From NCBI GenBank assembly GCA_005779305.1, contig SXJR01000346.1:1-61068 (forward strand): a stretch of DNA of 61,068 nt, in the 5' to 3' direction. Below, piece by piece: positions 17,402 through 25,624 of the stretch. The notes under the pieces are model-generated. The model did not search any database. It saw nothing but the letters and a program-made list of their open reading frames with translations, and was not told the origin of the DNA. Positions within the stretch are counted from its first letter, which is position 1. Every line of letters begins with the position of its first letter. Both the position numbers and the translations under genes were made by a program. The DNA comes from Myxococcales bacterium. Lineage in GTDB: Bacteria; Myxococcota_A; Polyangia; Haliangiales; Haliangiaceae.

Positions 17402-18427
17402 ATGGAGTTGCGCCCCACCTCCGCGTACGTGCGAGAGCTACGTCCGCTGCTCCCCGCCGAGACCTTCGCGCCGGCCCGATCGCGCCTGTTGTGGCTGCCG
17501 CTCCACCTGGCGCTCATCGTCCTGGGAACCATGGCCATCGCCGCGAGCTGGATCCCGTGGTTCGTGATCCCGGTGGTCTCGATCGGGCTCGGCGTCAGCT
17601 TCGGCGGCATCACCTTCCTGGCCCACGAGACGCTGCACGGCGGCGTGGTGAAGAACCGCCAGCTCCGTCACGCCGTGGGCTGGATCGGTTTCATGCCGTT
17701 CCTGGTCGCACCGCGGCTGTGGATGCTCTGGCACAACCGCGAGCACCACGGCCACACCAACGAGCGCGGCGTCGACCCCGACATGTACCCGATGCTGCCC
17801 GACTACCAGGCCAGCCGGGTGATCCGCATCGTCACCGATCGCTTCGCCCTGGGGGCGCGGCGCTGGACCGGCGTGCTCAGCCTGCTCTTCGGCTTCACCG
17901 GCCAGAGCTCGCAGATGCTGGTGCACGCCCGCCGCCGGCTCGGCATGCGGCCGCGCGACCACCGCGTCGCCATCGCCGAGACCGCGGTCGGCGTCGCGGC
18001 CTGGACGGCGGTGGCGATCCTGGTCGGCCCCCTCGCCTTCGTCTTCGTCTACGTGCTGCCGCTCATCGTCGCCAACTGGATCGTGATGGCCTACATCCTC
18101 ACCAACCACGGCCTGTCACCGATGACCGCGGTGAACGATCCGCTCGCCAACTCGCTCAGCGTCACCGTCCCCCGTGTCGCCGAGTGGCTCAGCCTCGGCT
18201 TCGGCCACCACGTCGAGCACCACCTGTTCCCGTCGATGAGCACGCGCCACGCCCCCCGGGTCCGCGCCCTGCTCGTCCAGAAGTGGCCCGGGCGCTACCA
18301 GTCGATGCCGCTGGGCGACGCGCTGCGGGCATTGCACCGAACTGCCCGCATCTACGTCGACGACGTCACCCTCACCGATCCCAAGAGCGGCGCGGTGTGG
18401 CCGGTCTTGCTGCCGCGGCAATCCTAG
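17402..18427 (+). CDS. Membrane fatty-acid desaturase
   Basis: A 341-residue integral membrane di-iron enzyme. Three His boxes are present: HETLHGG (75-81), HNREHHGHTN (111-120) and HHVEHHLFPSMS (~267-278). Hydrophobic spans lie at ~30-70, ~93-105 and ~195-235, the standard desaturase layout. It should introduce a double bond into acyl chains using O2 and an electron donor. Start is the ATG of MELRPTSAYV. The last codons overlap the convergent RAYT stop: both TAG codons share one CTAG. Together with the CFA operon 32 kb away it could shape membrane lipid composition. Confidence 0.88.
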   Translation: MELRPTSAYVRELRPLLPAETFAPARSRLLWLPLHLALIVLGTMAIAASWIPWFVIPVVSIGLGVSFGGITFLAHETLHGGVVKNRQLRHAVGWIGFMPFLVAPRLWMLWHNREHHGHTNERGVDPDMYPMLPDYQASRVIRIVTDRFALGARRWTGVLSLLFGFTGQSSQMLVHARRRLGMRPRDHRVAIAETAVGVAAWTAVAILVGPLAFVFVYVLPLIVANWIVMAYILTNHGLSPMTAVNDPLANSLSVTVPRVAEWLSLGFGHHVEHHLFPSMSTRHAPRVRALLVQKWPGRYQSMPLGDALRALHRTARIYVDDVTLTDPKSGAVWPVLLPRQS

Positions 18428-19161
18428 GCCCGCGCACCTGGGCTCGGGCCAGGCACCTCGCGGAGCCCGATGAGCGGGTGTTTCCGCCAGCCGACCGTGA
18501 GCAGCCACGAGCGAGCTCCCGACACCGGCAAGGGCTCGTACCCTGGCGGGACGGTGAAGCGCGCCGGCGCGTCGCGCCAGCCGTCGAAGAGGATGCCCGT
18601 CGAGTACGGATCGACGATGGCCCGACGCTGAGCGATGCCGGCCTCGTCCTCGTTGTGGCGGCGCCAGTTGTTGAGCACGTAGGCCAGGGCGCTTCGCACC
18701 TGGCGCGGAGTCCTGAGCTGGACGGCGTGATAGCGCGCAGCGAAGACCTTGCCGCTGCGTCGACGCGCCACGTTGAGCCGTCGCGCTGCCGAGATCATGA
18801 ACGCCCGGACCCCGTTCGACAGGGCCCGCTCGTCGCCGGCCTCGACGAGCAGATGGATGTGATTGCCCTGGATGCTCGTATGCACGATCCGGAAGTCGCG
18901 TCGCCCGATGCACGCCGCCACCGCCTGCCGGACGGCACGATACCCAACAAGTCCCCGGAGTCGCCCGACCTCGCGGACGACCCGAAGCGTCACGTGAACG
19001 GGATGGTGGCGCGACAGCGTCGGCCGCGCCTCGTGCGGTGACCGCTCCCGCGCCGGCTTTCTCGGACGCCCGGCCCCTTTCCGCTTCCCGCCCCACGTGG
19101 GGCGCGGCCGCAGATCCATCTCGATCTGCGGAACACGACCTGGACGCGACGACCGACCCAT
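18424..19161 (-). mobile_element. REP-associated tyrosine transposase (RAYT, Y1/IS200-like)
   Basis: A 245-residue single-stranded-DNA transposase-like protein. The HUH motif is GNHIHLLVEA and the probable nucleophile Tyr lies in VFAARYHAVQL; KRKGAGRPRKPAR at the N-terminus is a basic DNA-contact tail often seen in RAYTs. It is complete and solitary: no TnpB, no terminal repeats, and I found no REP-type hairpin array nearby. RAYTs usually process chromosomal REP sequences rather than jumping as an IS. It has its own A+T-rich promoter. The stop shares CTAG with the desaturase. Confidence 0.82.
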
Positions 19162-19172
19162 CTTGATTCACG

Positions 19173-19201
19173 CTTATATATTCACTTATCACATCTATCA
19201 A
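19173..19201 (-). promoter_or_regulatory. Sigma70-type promoter of the RAYT gene
   Basis: On the minus strand TTGATA (19201-19196) is followed by a 17-base spacer and TATAAG (19178-19173). This is an A+T-rich island inside very G+C-rich DNA, ending about 12 bp before the ATG at 19161, so the leader would be very short. Confidence 0.5.
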
Positions 19202-19248
19202 CCAGGAACCGCCTCCGAGTGCCTCCGTCGCACGTGGGACTGAGCCGG

Positions 19249-20403
19249 TTACCCGTTGGTCGCCAGCAAGTCGCGAACCTCCTGCGCCGTGGGCCGCTCC
19301 TCGCGCGTTCGACGCAGTGCGCGCTCACAGACCTGCGCCGTTCTCGGGAACGCCTCCGGATCCAGCGTCGGGACAGTCCCATGGAGGATCGCCTGCATGG
19401 TTTCCTCCGAGGTCTCTTGCTCGAAGGGATTCGTGCCCGTCGCCAGAACGTAGAGCGTGAGGCCCAGCGACCAGATGTCGGCGCTCGCGTCGACCTTTCG
19501 TGAGAACGCTTCCGGTGGCACATAGGCCCGCGTGCCAACGGCAGCCGCGGCTCGCGTCAGCGCAGCGGCATCAACGATACTGGCGCAACCGAAGTCCAGG
19601 AGGCAGACGAAGCGCGCGTCCTCGCTGGCGCCCTCGGCCAGGAACACGTTTGATGGTTTGATATCGCGATGAACGATTCCGATCGCATGTGCAGCTGCGA
19701 GCGCGCCCGCGACACCGTCGGCAATGAGGGCAAGGTCTGCATCTGTGAAGCGATACGACACCTTTAGAAGCGCGCTGAGATCGCACCCGACGAGGTGCTC
19801 CTGCACGAGGTATCCGATGGCTCGACTGTCGGTTCGACCCGCGCCGTACAGCGCCGGGACGCCAGGATGGCGAAGGTCCCAGAGGGCCCTTGCTTCTCGT
19901 TCGAAGCGACCCTCGACCTCCTGGTCACCCATCAACTCGATCATCTTCACGACTGCTACACGCCTGAACAGAGTGTGCGTTGCCTCGTACACGCGTCCGT
20001 TCGCCCCGCGACCCACGCACGCTCCCAGGCACCATCCTCCGACCTCCAGTTGACTCTGGTCGTCTCGCCCCGCTGGCCTGCGCGGCAGCTTGAGTGGTCC
20101 GATCGAGTGCGTCGATCGCCGGGGGACTTCTCGCCGCGCGTCGTCCAGAAAGAACTCCACGCGGGCACCACTGCGTACGCGCGCGGCCGCCACCTGGCGC
20201 TTCGCGACCATCACCGCCGCAACGCTCGAGTTCTCCGACTCGGCATACAGGCTCTCCAGGCGATATCGCTCGAATTCGCGGCGGCCTGCTGCGACGCCCT
20301 CGTCGTGGCTCCGCGCCACTGGCAACAGCGACATCATCACCACCTGGCACCGTGACCAGGCGGGCTTGCTCCAGCTCCGAGCGAATCCGACCGACGCGAG
20401 CAC
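19249..20403 (-). CDS. Hanks-type Ser/Thr protein kinase (probably 5'-frameshifted)
   Basis: The readable frame encodes 384 residues. The kinase domain spans ~120-384: glycine loop GRGANGRVYE (131-140), Lys153 (VAVVKMI), HRDIKPSN (245-252), DFG (270-272) and GTRAYVPPEAF. It stops right after the domain (EVRDLLATNG), so there is no sensor tail and no membrane segment. The first ~22 residues of this frame look out of register, while a plausible protein sequence continues upstream in another frame to 20650, so an indel near 20335-20365 probably splits one longer gene. If the gene is intact, the internal ATG at 20337 is the likelier start. Base composition is lower in G+C than the neighbours. Confidence 0.75.
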   Translation of the reverse strand: MLASVGFARSWSKPAWSRCQVVMMSLLPVARSHDEGVAAGRREFERYRLESLYAESENSSVAAVMVAKRQVAAARVRSGARVEFFLDDARREVPRRSTHSIGPLKLPRRPAGRDDQSQLEVGGWCLGACVGRGANGRVYEATHTLFRRVAVVKMIELMGDQEVEGRFEREARALWDLRHPGVPALYGAGRTDSRAIGYLVQEHLVGCDLSALLKVSYRFTDADLALIADGVAGALAAAHAIGIVHRDIKPSNVFLAEGASEDARFVCLLDFGCASIVDAAALTRAAAAVGTRAYVPPEAFSRKVDASADIWSLGLTLYVLATGTNPFEQETSEETMQAILHGTVPTLDPEAFPRTAQVCERALRRTREERPTAQEVRDLLATNG

Positions 20404-20650
20404 GAGACTCCTCGTCGAGCGTCGCCATCCAGTCCTCCTCCATCAGGTCAGACTGCGGATCGGCCACCAGCAGTGCGTCCTGGGCCGCCGCCAGCTCCGC
20501 GACGGCACCTTCGAGTTCCTGATACCTCGGCCCTTCGTCCGAGCTGACTGCGGGAGCGAGCCTCGCAACCGATTCCCGCGCACGGTCGCGGAATCGTCGC
20601 GCTGCAGCCATCTGCATCTCCGCGAGCGCGTCGGAATCGGGCGGTGCCAC
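20340..20650 (-). pseudogene. Probable N-terminal portion of the adjacent kinase gene, in a shifted frame
   Basis: From GTG 20650 (or ATG near 20614 with GGAG before it) about 100 residues read as a natural helical protein (VARLAPAVSSDEGPRYQELE, DEESRARVGRIRSELEQARL). The frame then degrades to Arg/Gly-rich text while the kinase frame becomes protein-like. It begins 8 bp after the stop of the OmpA-like gene, an operon-like spacing. It is read here as the 5' part of the kinase gene separated by a one-base indel; a separate overlapping gene is possible but less likely. Confidence 0.45.
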
Positions 20651-20658
20651 GACCCAGA

Positions 20659-21432
20659 CTACGACGCCGGCTGGGCCGCCGCGGCCTTGGTCAGCTTGGG
20701 CAGGTCGGAGAGATCCGGCACCAGGAGCAGCTCGATGCGCCGGTTCTTCTGGCGGCCCTTCTTGGACTTGTTGCTGGCCACCGGATCCTTGTCGGCGTAG
20801 CCGGCGGCGGCCAGCAGCTCGGGCGGGAGACCGGCGCCGACCAGGTACTCGACGACCACGACCGCGCGCGCGCTCGACAGGTACCAGTTGTTCTTGTACT
20901 CGGGCTTGTCGATGGGGACGTTGTCGGTATGGCCGGCGACCAGGATGCGGCGACGGCCCAGCTCCTGGAGCACCTTGGCCACCTTGGTGAGCGTCTTCTG
21001 GCCGGGCTCGCTGAGCTCGGCGGACGCGCTCGGGAACAGCACCCCCGACGGCAGCTTGATCGTCATCTGTCCCTTGCGGAACGCGATCTCGAGATCGCCG
21101 GCGTCGGCCATGCTCTTGAAGCGCGCCTGCAGATCCTCGAACGCAGCGATGCGCTTCTGATCGGCCTCGCGCATCGCCTTCAGCTCGGCGAGGTCGGCCT
21201 CACTCGCCGCCTTCTCGTCGCGGACCTTGGCCAGCTCGCCTTCGGTGGCGGTCTTGCCGGTCGAAAGGCTCGAGATCTCGCCCTCGAGCGCCTTGATCCG
21301 GCCGTCGGCGGTGGCGAGCCGCGCCTCGAGGTCGCCGACCGCCTTCTGATGGGTCGACTTCTTCACGCACGCGCCGCCCGCGGCGGCGACGGAGATCGCG
21401 ATCATCACGGCGAGCACGCGACGGTTGGTCAT
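20659..21432 (-). CDS. OmpA/MotB-family peptidoglycan-binding lipoprotein
   Basis: A 257-residue outer-membrane-type protein. The signal peptide ends AAGGAC with Cys22 as lipid anchor. Residues ~25-115 form a long Lys/Glu/Ala-rich coiled coil (QKAVGDLEARLATADGRIKA). The OmpA-like C-terminal domain (~125-245) carries GHTDNVPID, NNWYLSSARAVVVVEYL and the KGRQKNRRIELL motif typical of diaminopimelate-binding domains. It should tether the envelope to peptidoglycan. Its ATG overlaps the stop of a 40-codon upstream ORF (ATGA), and the kinase 5' segment follows after 8 bp. Confidence 0.85.
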   Translation of the reverse strand: MTNRRVLAVMIAISVAAAGGACVKKSTHQKAVGDLEARLATADGRIKALEGEISSLSTGKTATEGELAKVRDEKAASEADLAELKAMREADQKRIAAFEDLQARFKSMADAGDLEIAFRKGQMTIKLPSGVLFPSASAELSEPGQKTLTKVAKVLQELGRRRILVAGHTDNVPIDKPEYKNNWYLSSARAVVVVEYLVGAGLPPELLAAAGYADKDPVASNKSKKGRQKNRRIELLLVPDLSDLPKLTKAAAAQPAS

Positions 21433-21551
21433 GGCTCCCTCCGCCGCGCAGCATACGCCCTCGGATGGGTGAGCCGACGATCCCCACCTGGAACCTCCGG
21501 CCCCAGGGGCGGTATCGGGTCGGCGCCACCGATCACGAGCGTTGGCGTCAT
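21429..21551 (-). CDS. Small ORF coupled to the OmpA-like gene
   Basis: A 40-residue frame beginning MTPTLVIGGADPIPPLGP, preceded by AGGAG five bases before its ATG and ending in a TGA that overlaps the ATG of the OmpA-like gene. The strong ribosome site and the ATGA overlap argue for translation, perhaps as a leader that couples or meters expression. It has no signal peptide or recognised motif and is rich in Pro, Gly and Arg; the peptide itself may not matter. Confidence 0.4.
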   Translation of the reverse strand: MTPTLVIGGADPIPPLGPEVPGGDRRLTHPRAYAARRREP

Positions 21552-21648
21552 CACGGCTCCTACAGCAAGTGATGGCCGGGCCGATCGCGCCGACGTGGTC
21601 GCCGTCACCGTTCTGGCGCATTCCGCGGGACGGGCCGATACTCGCCAC

Positions 21649-22758
21649 ATGCGCCTCCTCCCGGCGATCGCCTTCCTTCTCGGCGTGGCCGCGTGCGGCT
21701 TCAACCCCAGCGACAACCCGGCCGACGATGACGCCGGCACCAGCATCGACGCCGTCGACGTCGACGCCTGTCTCGCCACCGCCGAGACCTGCGAGGGCAC
21801 CGATCAGGACTGCGACGGCCAGATCGACGAGGGCCTCACCACCGGCGCCCCCTGCGACGGCCCCGACACGGACACCTGCCCCGACGACATGACCATCTGC
21901 AACTCCACCGGGGCGGTGGTCTGCGGCGACACCAGCGGTGACGACGACGTCGAGCTGTGCAACGGCCTCGACGACAACTGCAACGGCGCGACCGATGAGG
22001 GCTTCAACGTGGGCGCCAACTGCGACGGCGCCGACGGCGACGCCTGCAACGAGGGCACCTTCGGGTGCGCCGGGGACGGCCTGACCGCGGTGTGCTCCGA
22101 CAACACCGGCACCATTCCCGAGGTCTGCGACGGCGACGACGACGACTGCGACACCCTGATCGACGACGGCTTCGATTTTCTGGGCGATGAGGCCAACTGC
22201 GGGGACTGCGGCAACGTCTGCATGCAGGTCCTCGGCACCAACACCTGCACCCAGGGCGCCTGCGCACCGAGCTGCATCAACGGCGCCGCCGAGTGCGATG
22301 GCGATCCCGACAACGGCTGCGAGCTGCAGAACACCAACCCGACCTGCAACCCGACCTCGACCAGCATCATCATCGTCAACGGTGACGCCACCGACACCGA
22401 GACCTTCACCGGGAGCGCCGAGACCATCCAGCGCGTGCGCATCCGCGAGAGCAACGGCGCCGGGGACATCGACATCACGGCACGCATCGCGCTCACCAGT
22501 GGCCAGGGCGCCAACTACGATCTCTACGTCCACTGCCGCGGCTGCACCAACCAGCCGCTCACCGACGGCGACAACACCATCGAGGTCGGCCGTGAGGACG
22601 GCGCCATGGACCGGGACATCGAGCTCTGGGTCGAGGTCCGCTACAACGGCACCACGCCGTCGACGTCTTGCGCCCAGTGGAGCGTCACCATCACCGGCAA
22701 CGTCGCGACCGCCAACCGGTGCGGCGACCCGCCGTCGGGCGGCGGCGGCGGCCCCTAG
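21649..22758 (+). CDS. MopE-type cysteine/aspartate-repeat lipoprotein
   Basis: A 369-residue lipoprotein (FLLGVAAC, Cys16). The first ~230 residues hold repeated CxGxDxDCDGxxDEG blocks (DQDCDGQIDEG, DDNCNGATDEG, DDDCDTLIDDG), the putative metal-binding motif of MopE-like proteins in myxobacteria and methanotrophs. The last ~130 residues form a beta-rich domain (ANYDLYVHCRGCTNQPL), resembling pre-peptidase C-terminal sandwich domains. It is probably surface-exposed and Ca/Cu-binding. Its TAG shares CTAG with the convergent lipoprotein. Confidence 0.8.
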   Translation: MRLLPAIAFLLGVAACGFNPSDNPADDDAGTSIDAVDVDACLATAETCEGTDQDCDGQIDEGLTTGAPCDGPDTDTCPDDMTICNSTGAVVCGDTSGDDDVELCNGLDDNCNGATDEGFNVGANCDGADGDACNEGTFGCAGDGLTAVCSDNTGTIPEVCDGDDDDCDTLIDDGFDFLGDEANCGDCGNVCMQVLGTNTCTQGACAPSCINGAAECDGDPDNGCELQNTNPTCNPTSTSIIIVNGDATDTETFTGSAETIQRVRIRESNGAGDIDITARIALTSGQGANYDLYVHCRGCTNQPLTDGDNTIEVGREDGAMDRDIELWVEVRYNGTTPSTSCAQWSVTITGNVATANRCGDPPSGGGGGP

Positions 22759-23495
22759 CGCAGCGGCTTCGCCGGCTCGCCGTCGAGGAAAACCTCGCGC
22801 GAGCCCAGGCGCACGAGGCGGACGCCGTAGAGGTAGCCGTCCACCACCGTCGCGCCCTCGAACTCGCGCTGGGAGCTGAGCTCCAGCAGATACTGCGTCA
22901 TGATCGGATCGGTCGCCTCCACCGCCGCCACCGCGGCCGCGCCGGCTGCGTCGATGGTCATGGTTGCGAGCATTTCTGAGACGCGGAGGCTGACGCTGCC
23001 CCCCACCGGCCCCGGCAGCGACCCCACCGTCACCGATGGAGACCCCACGAACGTGACCGGCGGGTCGAGGTCCATGCCCTCGAGCCCGTGGGCGCGGAAC
23101 ACCAAGGTGCCGGTGGCGGCGTCGTAGGGATCGAAGTCGCCGTGATCGAAGGACACGACGAATCGGGCCAGCCGGTTACGGGCCTCGGAGACCGCCACCT
23201 CGCCGTCCTCGATCGCCTCCTCGAGCTCCATGCGGGTGATGACCTCCTTGTCCCAGTCGAGGGTCGCCGGCTTGATGGCGGCGCTTACCATCTGGATCTT
23301 GGCCGGACGGAAGGCGGCCGGTGGGGCCGCGACGACCACCGCGGGATCGGCGTCCTTGCCCGGCGGGGTGCTGCCCTGGCGAGCGGGCTCCTTGGGGCAG
23401 CCGGTCAGCACCGTGACGAGGAGCGTCAGGAAACTGAGAGGAGTCCTGGTCCAACCAGGCGACTTCACACATCGGCGATGGAGGGACGATGTCAT
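22755..23495 (-). CDS. Lipoprotein of unknown function
   Basis: A 246-residue exported protein. After a long basic N-region (MTSSLHRRCVKSPGW) comes a hydrophobic segment ending LLVTVLTGC with Cys33 as lipid anchor, then a Pro/Ala linker. The mature domain mixes helices (MELEEAIEDGEVAVSEARNR) and strands (GTLVFRAHGLEGMDL, GSVSLRVSEMLATMTI). I do not recognise a family. The start ATG lies 70 bp from the divergent P-domain lipoprotein, so the two may share a control region. The stop overlaps the MopE-like stop. Confidence 0.6.
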   Translation of the reverse strand: MTSSLHRRCVKSPGWTRTPLSFLTLLVTVLTGCPKEPARQGSTPPGKDADPAVVVAAPPAAFRPAKIQMVSAAIKPATLDWDKEVITRMELEEAIEDGEVAVSEARNRLARFVVSFDHGDFDPYDAATGTLVFRAHGLEGMDLDPPVTFVGSPSVTVGSLPGPVGGSVSLRVSEMLATMTIDAAGAAAVAAVEATDPIMTQYLLELSSQREFEGATVVDGYLYGVRLVRLGSREVFLDGEPAKPLR

Positions 23496-23565
23496 CGAGA
23501 TAAGGGTAGCAACCCCACCCACAGTCGTGCTGAAGTCCCCGGCCATAACCGTACCCGAGGTTGAC

Positions 23566-24408
23566 GTGAAGAAAACGACGCTGGGCTCCGACCTCTTCAA
23601 AGTCGCTACCTTCGTTCTCGCCACCACCGCCGCCGCGGCCTGTGGCCCCAGCGTCTCGGGCGACGACGATGACGATGATGGTCCGGGCGGCGACAGCGGC
23701 GTCAACTGCGCCGCACCGGTCGCCGAGGTTTGCGGCAACCTCGTCGACGACGATTGCGACGGTCGCTACGACTGCGACGATCCCGACTGCCACACCAACA
23801 TGGCGTGCACGACGGTCGACGACGACTGCGGCACGCTCGACTCGCCCAGTGCCATGCTCGAGCTCCCCGACGGCGCATGCCCCGAGGACGAGAACCTGCC
23901 CTGCGCCGGATTCGAGAGCGCGCTCAACTTCACCGGGTTCACCGCCGGTCAGGTCCTGCCCGCCGTCGACAAGCTCGAGGGAATCTGCGTGAACATGGAG
24001 CACTCGTGGATGCGCGACCTCGTGGTCTACGCCGAGTGCCCGACCGGGGTACGCGTGATGCTGTCGGACTTCGAGGGCCACTCGGGCGGCCAGGTCTACC
24101 TGGGCATCCCCAACGACAACGACGAGTTCGGCACCCCGATCCCGGGCACCGGCTGGGACTACTGCTGGCGCCCGTCGGCGACCAACCTGCCGTGGATCCC
24201 GTACGCCAACGCCAATCTCCCCGCCACCCTGCCCGCCGGCGACTACCAGTCGTCGCAGCCGCTCAACGCGTTCGTCGGTTGCCCGCTCAACGGCAACTGG
24301 AAGCTCCGCGTCGAGGATCGCTGGGGCATCGACAACGGCTTCATCTTCAGCTGGACCGTCGAGTTCAGCGCCGACCTGGTCGAGGACTGCGCCAGCTGGC
24401 CGGGCTGA
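23566..24408 (+). CDS. Lipoprotein with proprotein-convertase P-domain
   Basis: A 280-residue protein from GTG with GAGG six bases upstream. The signal peptide ends TTAAAAC (Cys26), followed by an Asp run and a Cys/Asp block (DDDCDGRYDCDDPDC) that may bind calcium. The C-terminal half is a P/Homo-B-type jelly roll ending NGNWKLRVEDRWGIDNGF, the hallmark strand of this domain. P-domains usually stabilise or target proteases; here none is attached, so it is probably a secreted binding module. A terminator hairpin follows. Confidence 0.72.
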   Translation: MKKTTLGSDLFKVATFVLATTAAAACGPSVSGDDDDDDGPGGDSGVNCAAPVAEVCGNLVDDDCDGRYDCDDPDCHTNMACTTVDDDCGTLDSPSAMLELPDGACPEDENLPCAGFESALNFTGFTAGQVLPAVDKLEGICVNMEHSWMRDLVVYAECPTGVRVMLSDFEGHSGGQVYLGIPNDNDEFGTPIPGTGWDYCWRPSATNLPWIPYANANLPATLPAGDYQSSQPLNAFVGCPLNGNWKLRVEDRWGIDNGFIFSWTVEFSADLVEDCASWPG

Positions 24409-24435
24409 CCCTCCTTCGCACCCGAGCATGAGGCG

Positions 24436-24460
24436 AGCCGCCGTGGCGAACGGCGGCTTT
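24436..24460 (+). terminator. Intrinsic-type terminator
   Basis: AGCCGCCG (24436-24443) pairs perfectly with CGGCGGCT (24451-24458) around a TGGCGAA loop, then TT. It lies 28 bp after the P-domain gene stop and is one of the few terminator-like stems in the window. Confidence 0.55.
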
Positions 24461-24498
24461 CGCGATCGTGCACCGTCGCATGACCCCAGCTGGCCGGA

Positions 24499-25569
24499 TC
24501 ACGTCACCGCGCGGATGACCTCGAACGCGATCAGCGCGATCACGATCCACTCCAGCAACTCCAGGCGCTGGGTCGCCGACTTGTCGATGAACACCTTCTG
24601 CAGGCTCCACAGCGTGCCCAGCTTGCGGCCGATTCCTTCGTGGAACGGCCGCAGGTGGAAGCGCTCGACCGCCATCCGGTAGAGCCGGGCCAGGTAGTGG
24701 TCGCCGGTCAGCTTGATCGCGTTGTCGACCGCCTCGAGCTCGACCGCGGCGTCGAGGGTGAGCTGGGTGAGGCGCGTGACCTCTCGCCCCCACGGTGCAA
24801 AGAACAAGCGCCAGCGGCTGGCCCGCGAGCGGACCAGCCCGCCGGCATCGCCCACGGCGACGTCGAGATCCTCGTCGACCACGCGGAGCGCGAGCCGCTC
24901 GCAGTTGGCGAAGTCGAGCACGGCCAGGGTCTCCTCGGCATCCCGATCGACGACCAGTGCGGCTTCGCTGTCGATCACCACCAGATCGCTGCGAAGGTAC
25001 GAGATGCGGCGGGCGGTGGCCTCGACGATCTCGGCGGCGGAGAGCGGTGAGACCTCGAGGCGGAGCGCCTCGGCGACCGCCGGCAGCGCCGTCTCCAGCC
25101 ACGCCGCCGCGTCGTCGCCGGGGGTCGCGGCCAGGTGAAAAACCACGTAGCTCTCGTGGTCACCGAGCGGGCGCGGATCGCGCAGCGCCGCCGCCGCGCG
25201 CTGGAGCACGCGCCCGACCACGTCGCGGGCCAGGTCGACGACCGCCTCGCTCTCCGCCAGCGCCACGGCCAGGTCGCGCCACGCCGCCGGCGAGCCGGTG
25301 ACCGCGGCGCACAGCTCGACCGAGACGTGCCCGAAACCGTAGATCACCGCCCGCGGCCGCACGGTGATCGCTCGATCGGACAGCGCCACGTCGACCGGTT
25401 CGAGCTGCCACAGGAGCGGTCGCTGCTCCAGCCCGAACAGGTGCGGCCACTCGCGGCGACGCGGACCGACGATCTGCTGCGTCGTCACCGCGGCGCATGC
25501 GTCCAGGGAGATCGCGCGCGCCACGTCGAACGCATGAAGGATCCACACCTCCGCTTCGAGCTCGACCAT
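24499..25569 (-). CDS. RMD1/DUF155-like membrane-anchored protein
   Basis: A 356-residue protein. The C-terminal third (FHEGIGRKLGTLWSLQKVFI, then RLELLEWIVIALIAFEVI) fits the RMD1/Sif2 (DUF155) family, whose members end in the same RLEW-hydrophobic segment. The middle has GFGHVSVELCAAV and a helical domain. One C-terminal membrane helix (~335-353) would anchor it in the inner membrane, mostly cytoplasmic. Function is unknown in bacteria; yeast and human relatives support mitochondrial translation or meiosis. ATG 25569 is chosen; the frame is open further upstream but loses protein character. Divergent from the VIT transporter. Confidence 0.55.
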   Translation of the reverse strand: MVELEAEVWILHAFDVARAISLDACAAVTTQQIVGPRRREWPHLFGLEQRPLLWQLEPVDVALSDRAITVRPRAVIYGFGHVSVELCAAVTGSPAAWRDLAVALAESEAVVDLARDVVGRVLQRAAAALRDPRPLGDHESYVVFHLAATPGDDAAAWLETALPAVAEALRLEVSPLSAAEIVEATARRISYLRSDLVVIDSEAALVVDRDAEETLAVLDFANCERLALRVVDEDLDVAVGDAGGLVRSRASRWRLFFAPWGREVTRLTQLTLDAAVELEAVDNAIKLTGDHYLARLYRMAVERFHLRPFHEGIGRKLGTLWSLQKVFIDKSATQRLELLEWIVIALIAFEVIRAVT

Positions 25570-25624
25570 GCGCCACCATACCGCGGCCTCCGCGCGCGCC
25601 GCCCGCGCTACTCTGGAAGGGCCC

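Noticed and set aside
18424-20650. RAYT plus kinase as a mobile island with ends
   Set aside because: No direct or inverted repeats bound the segment, and the RAYT stop is fused to the desaturase stop, so no insertion boundary can be defined.
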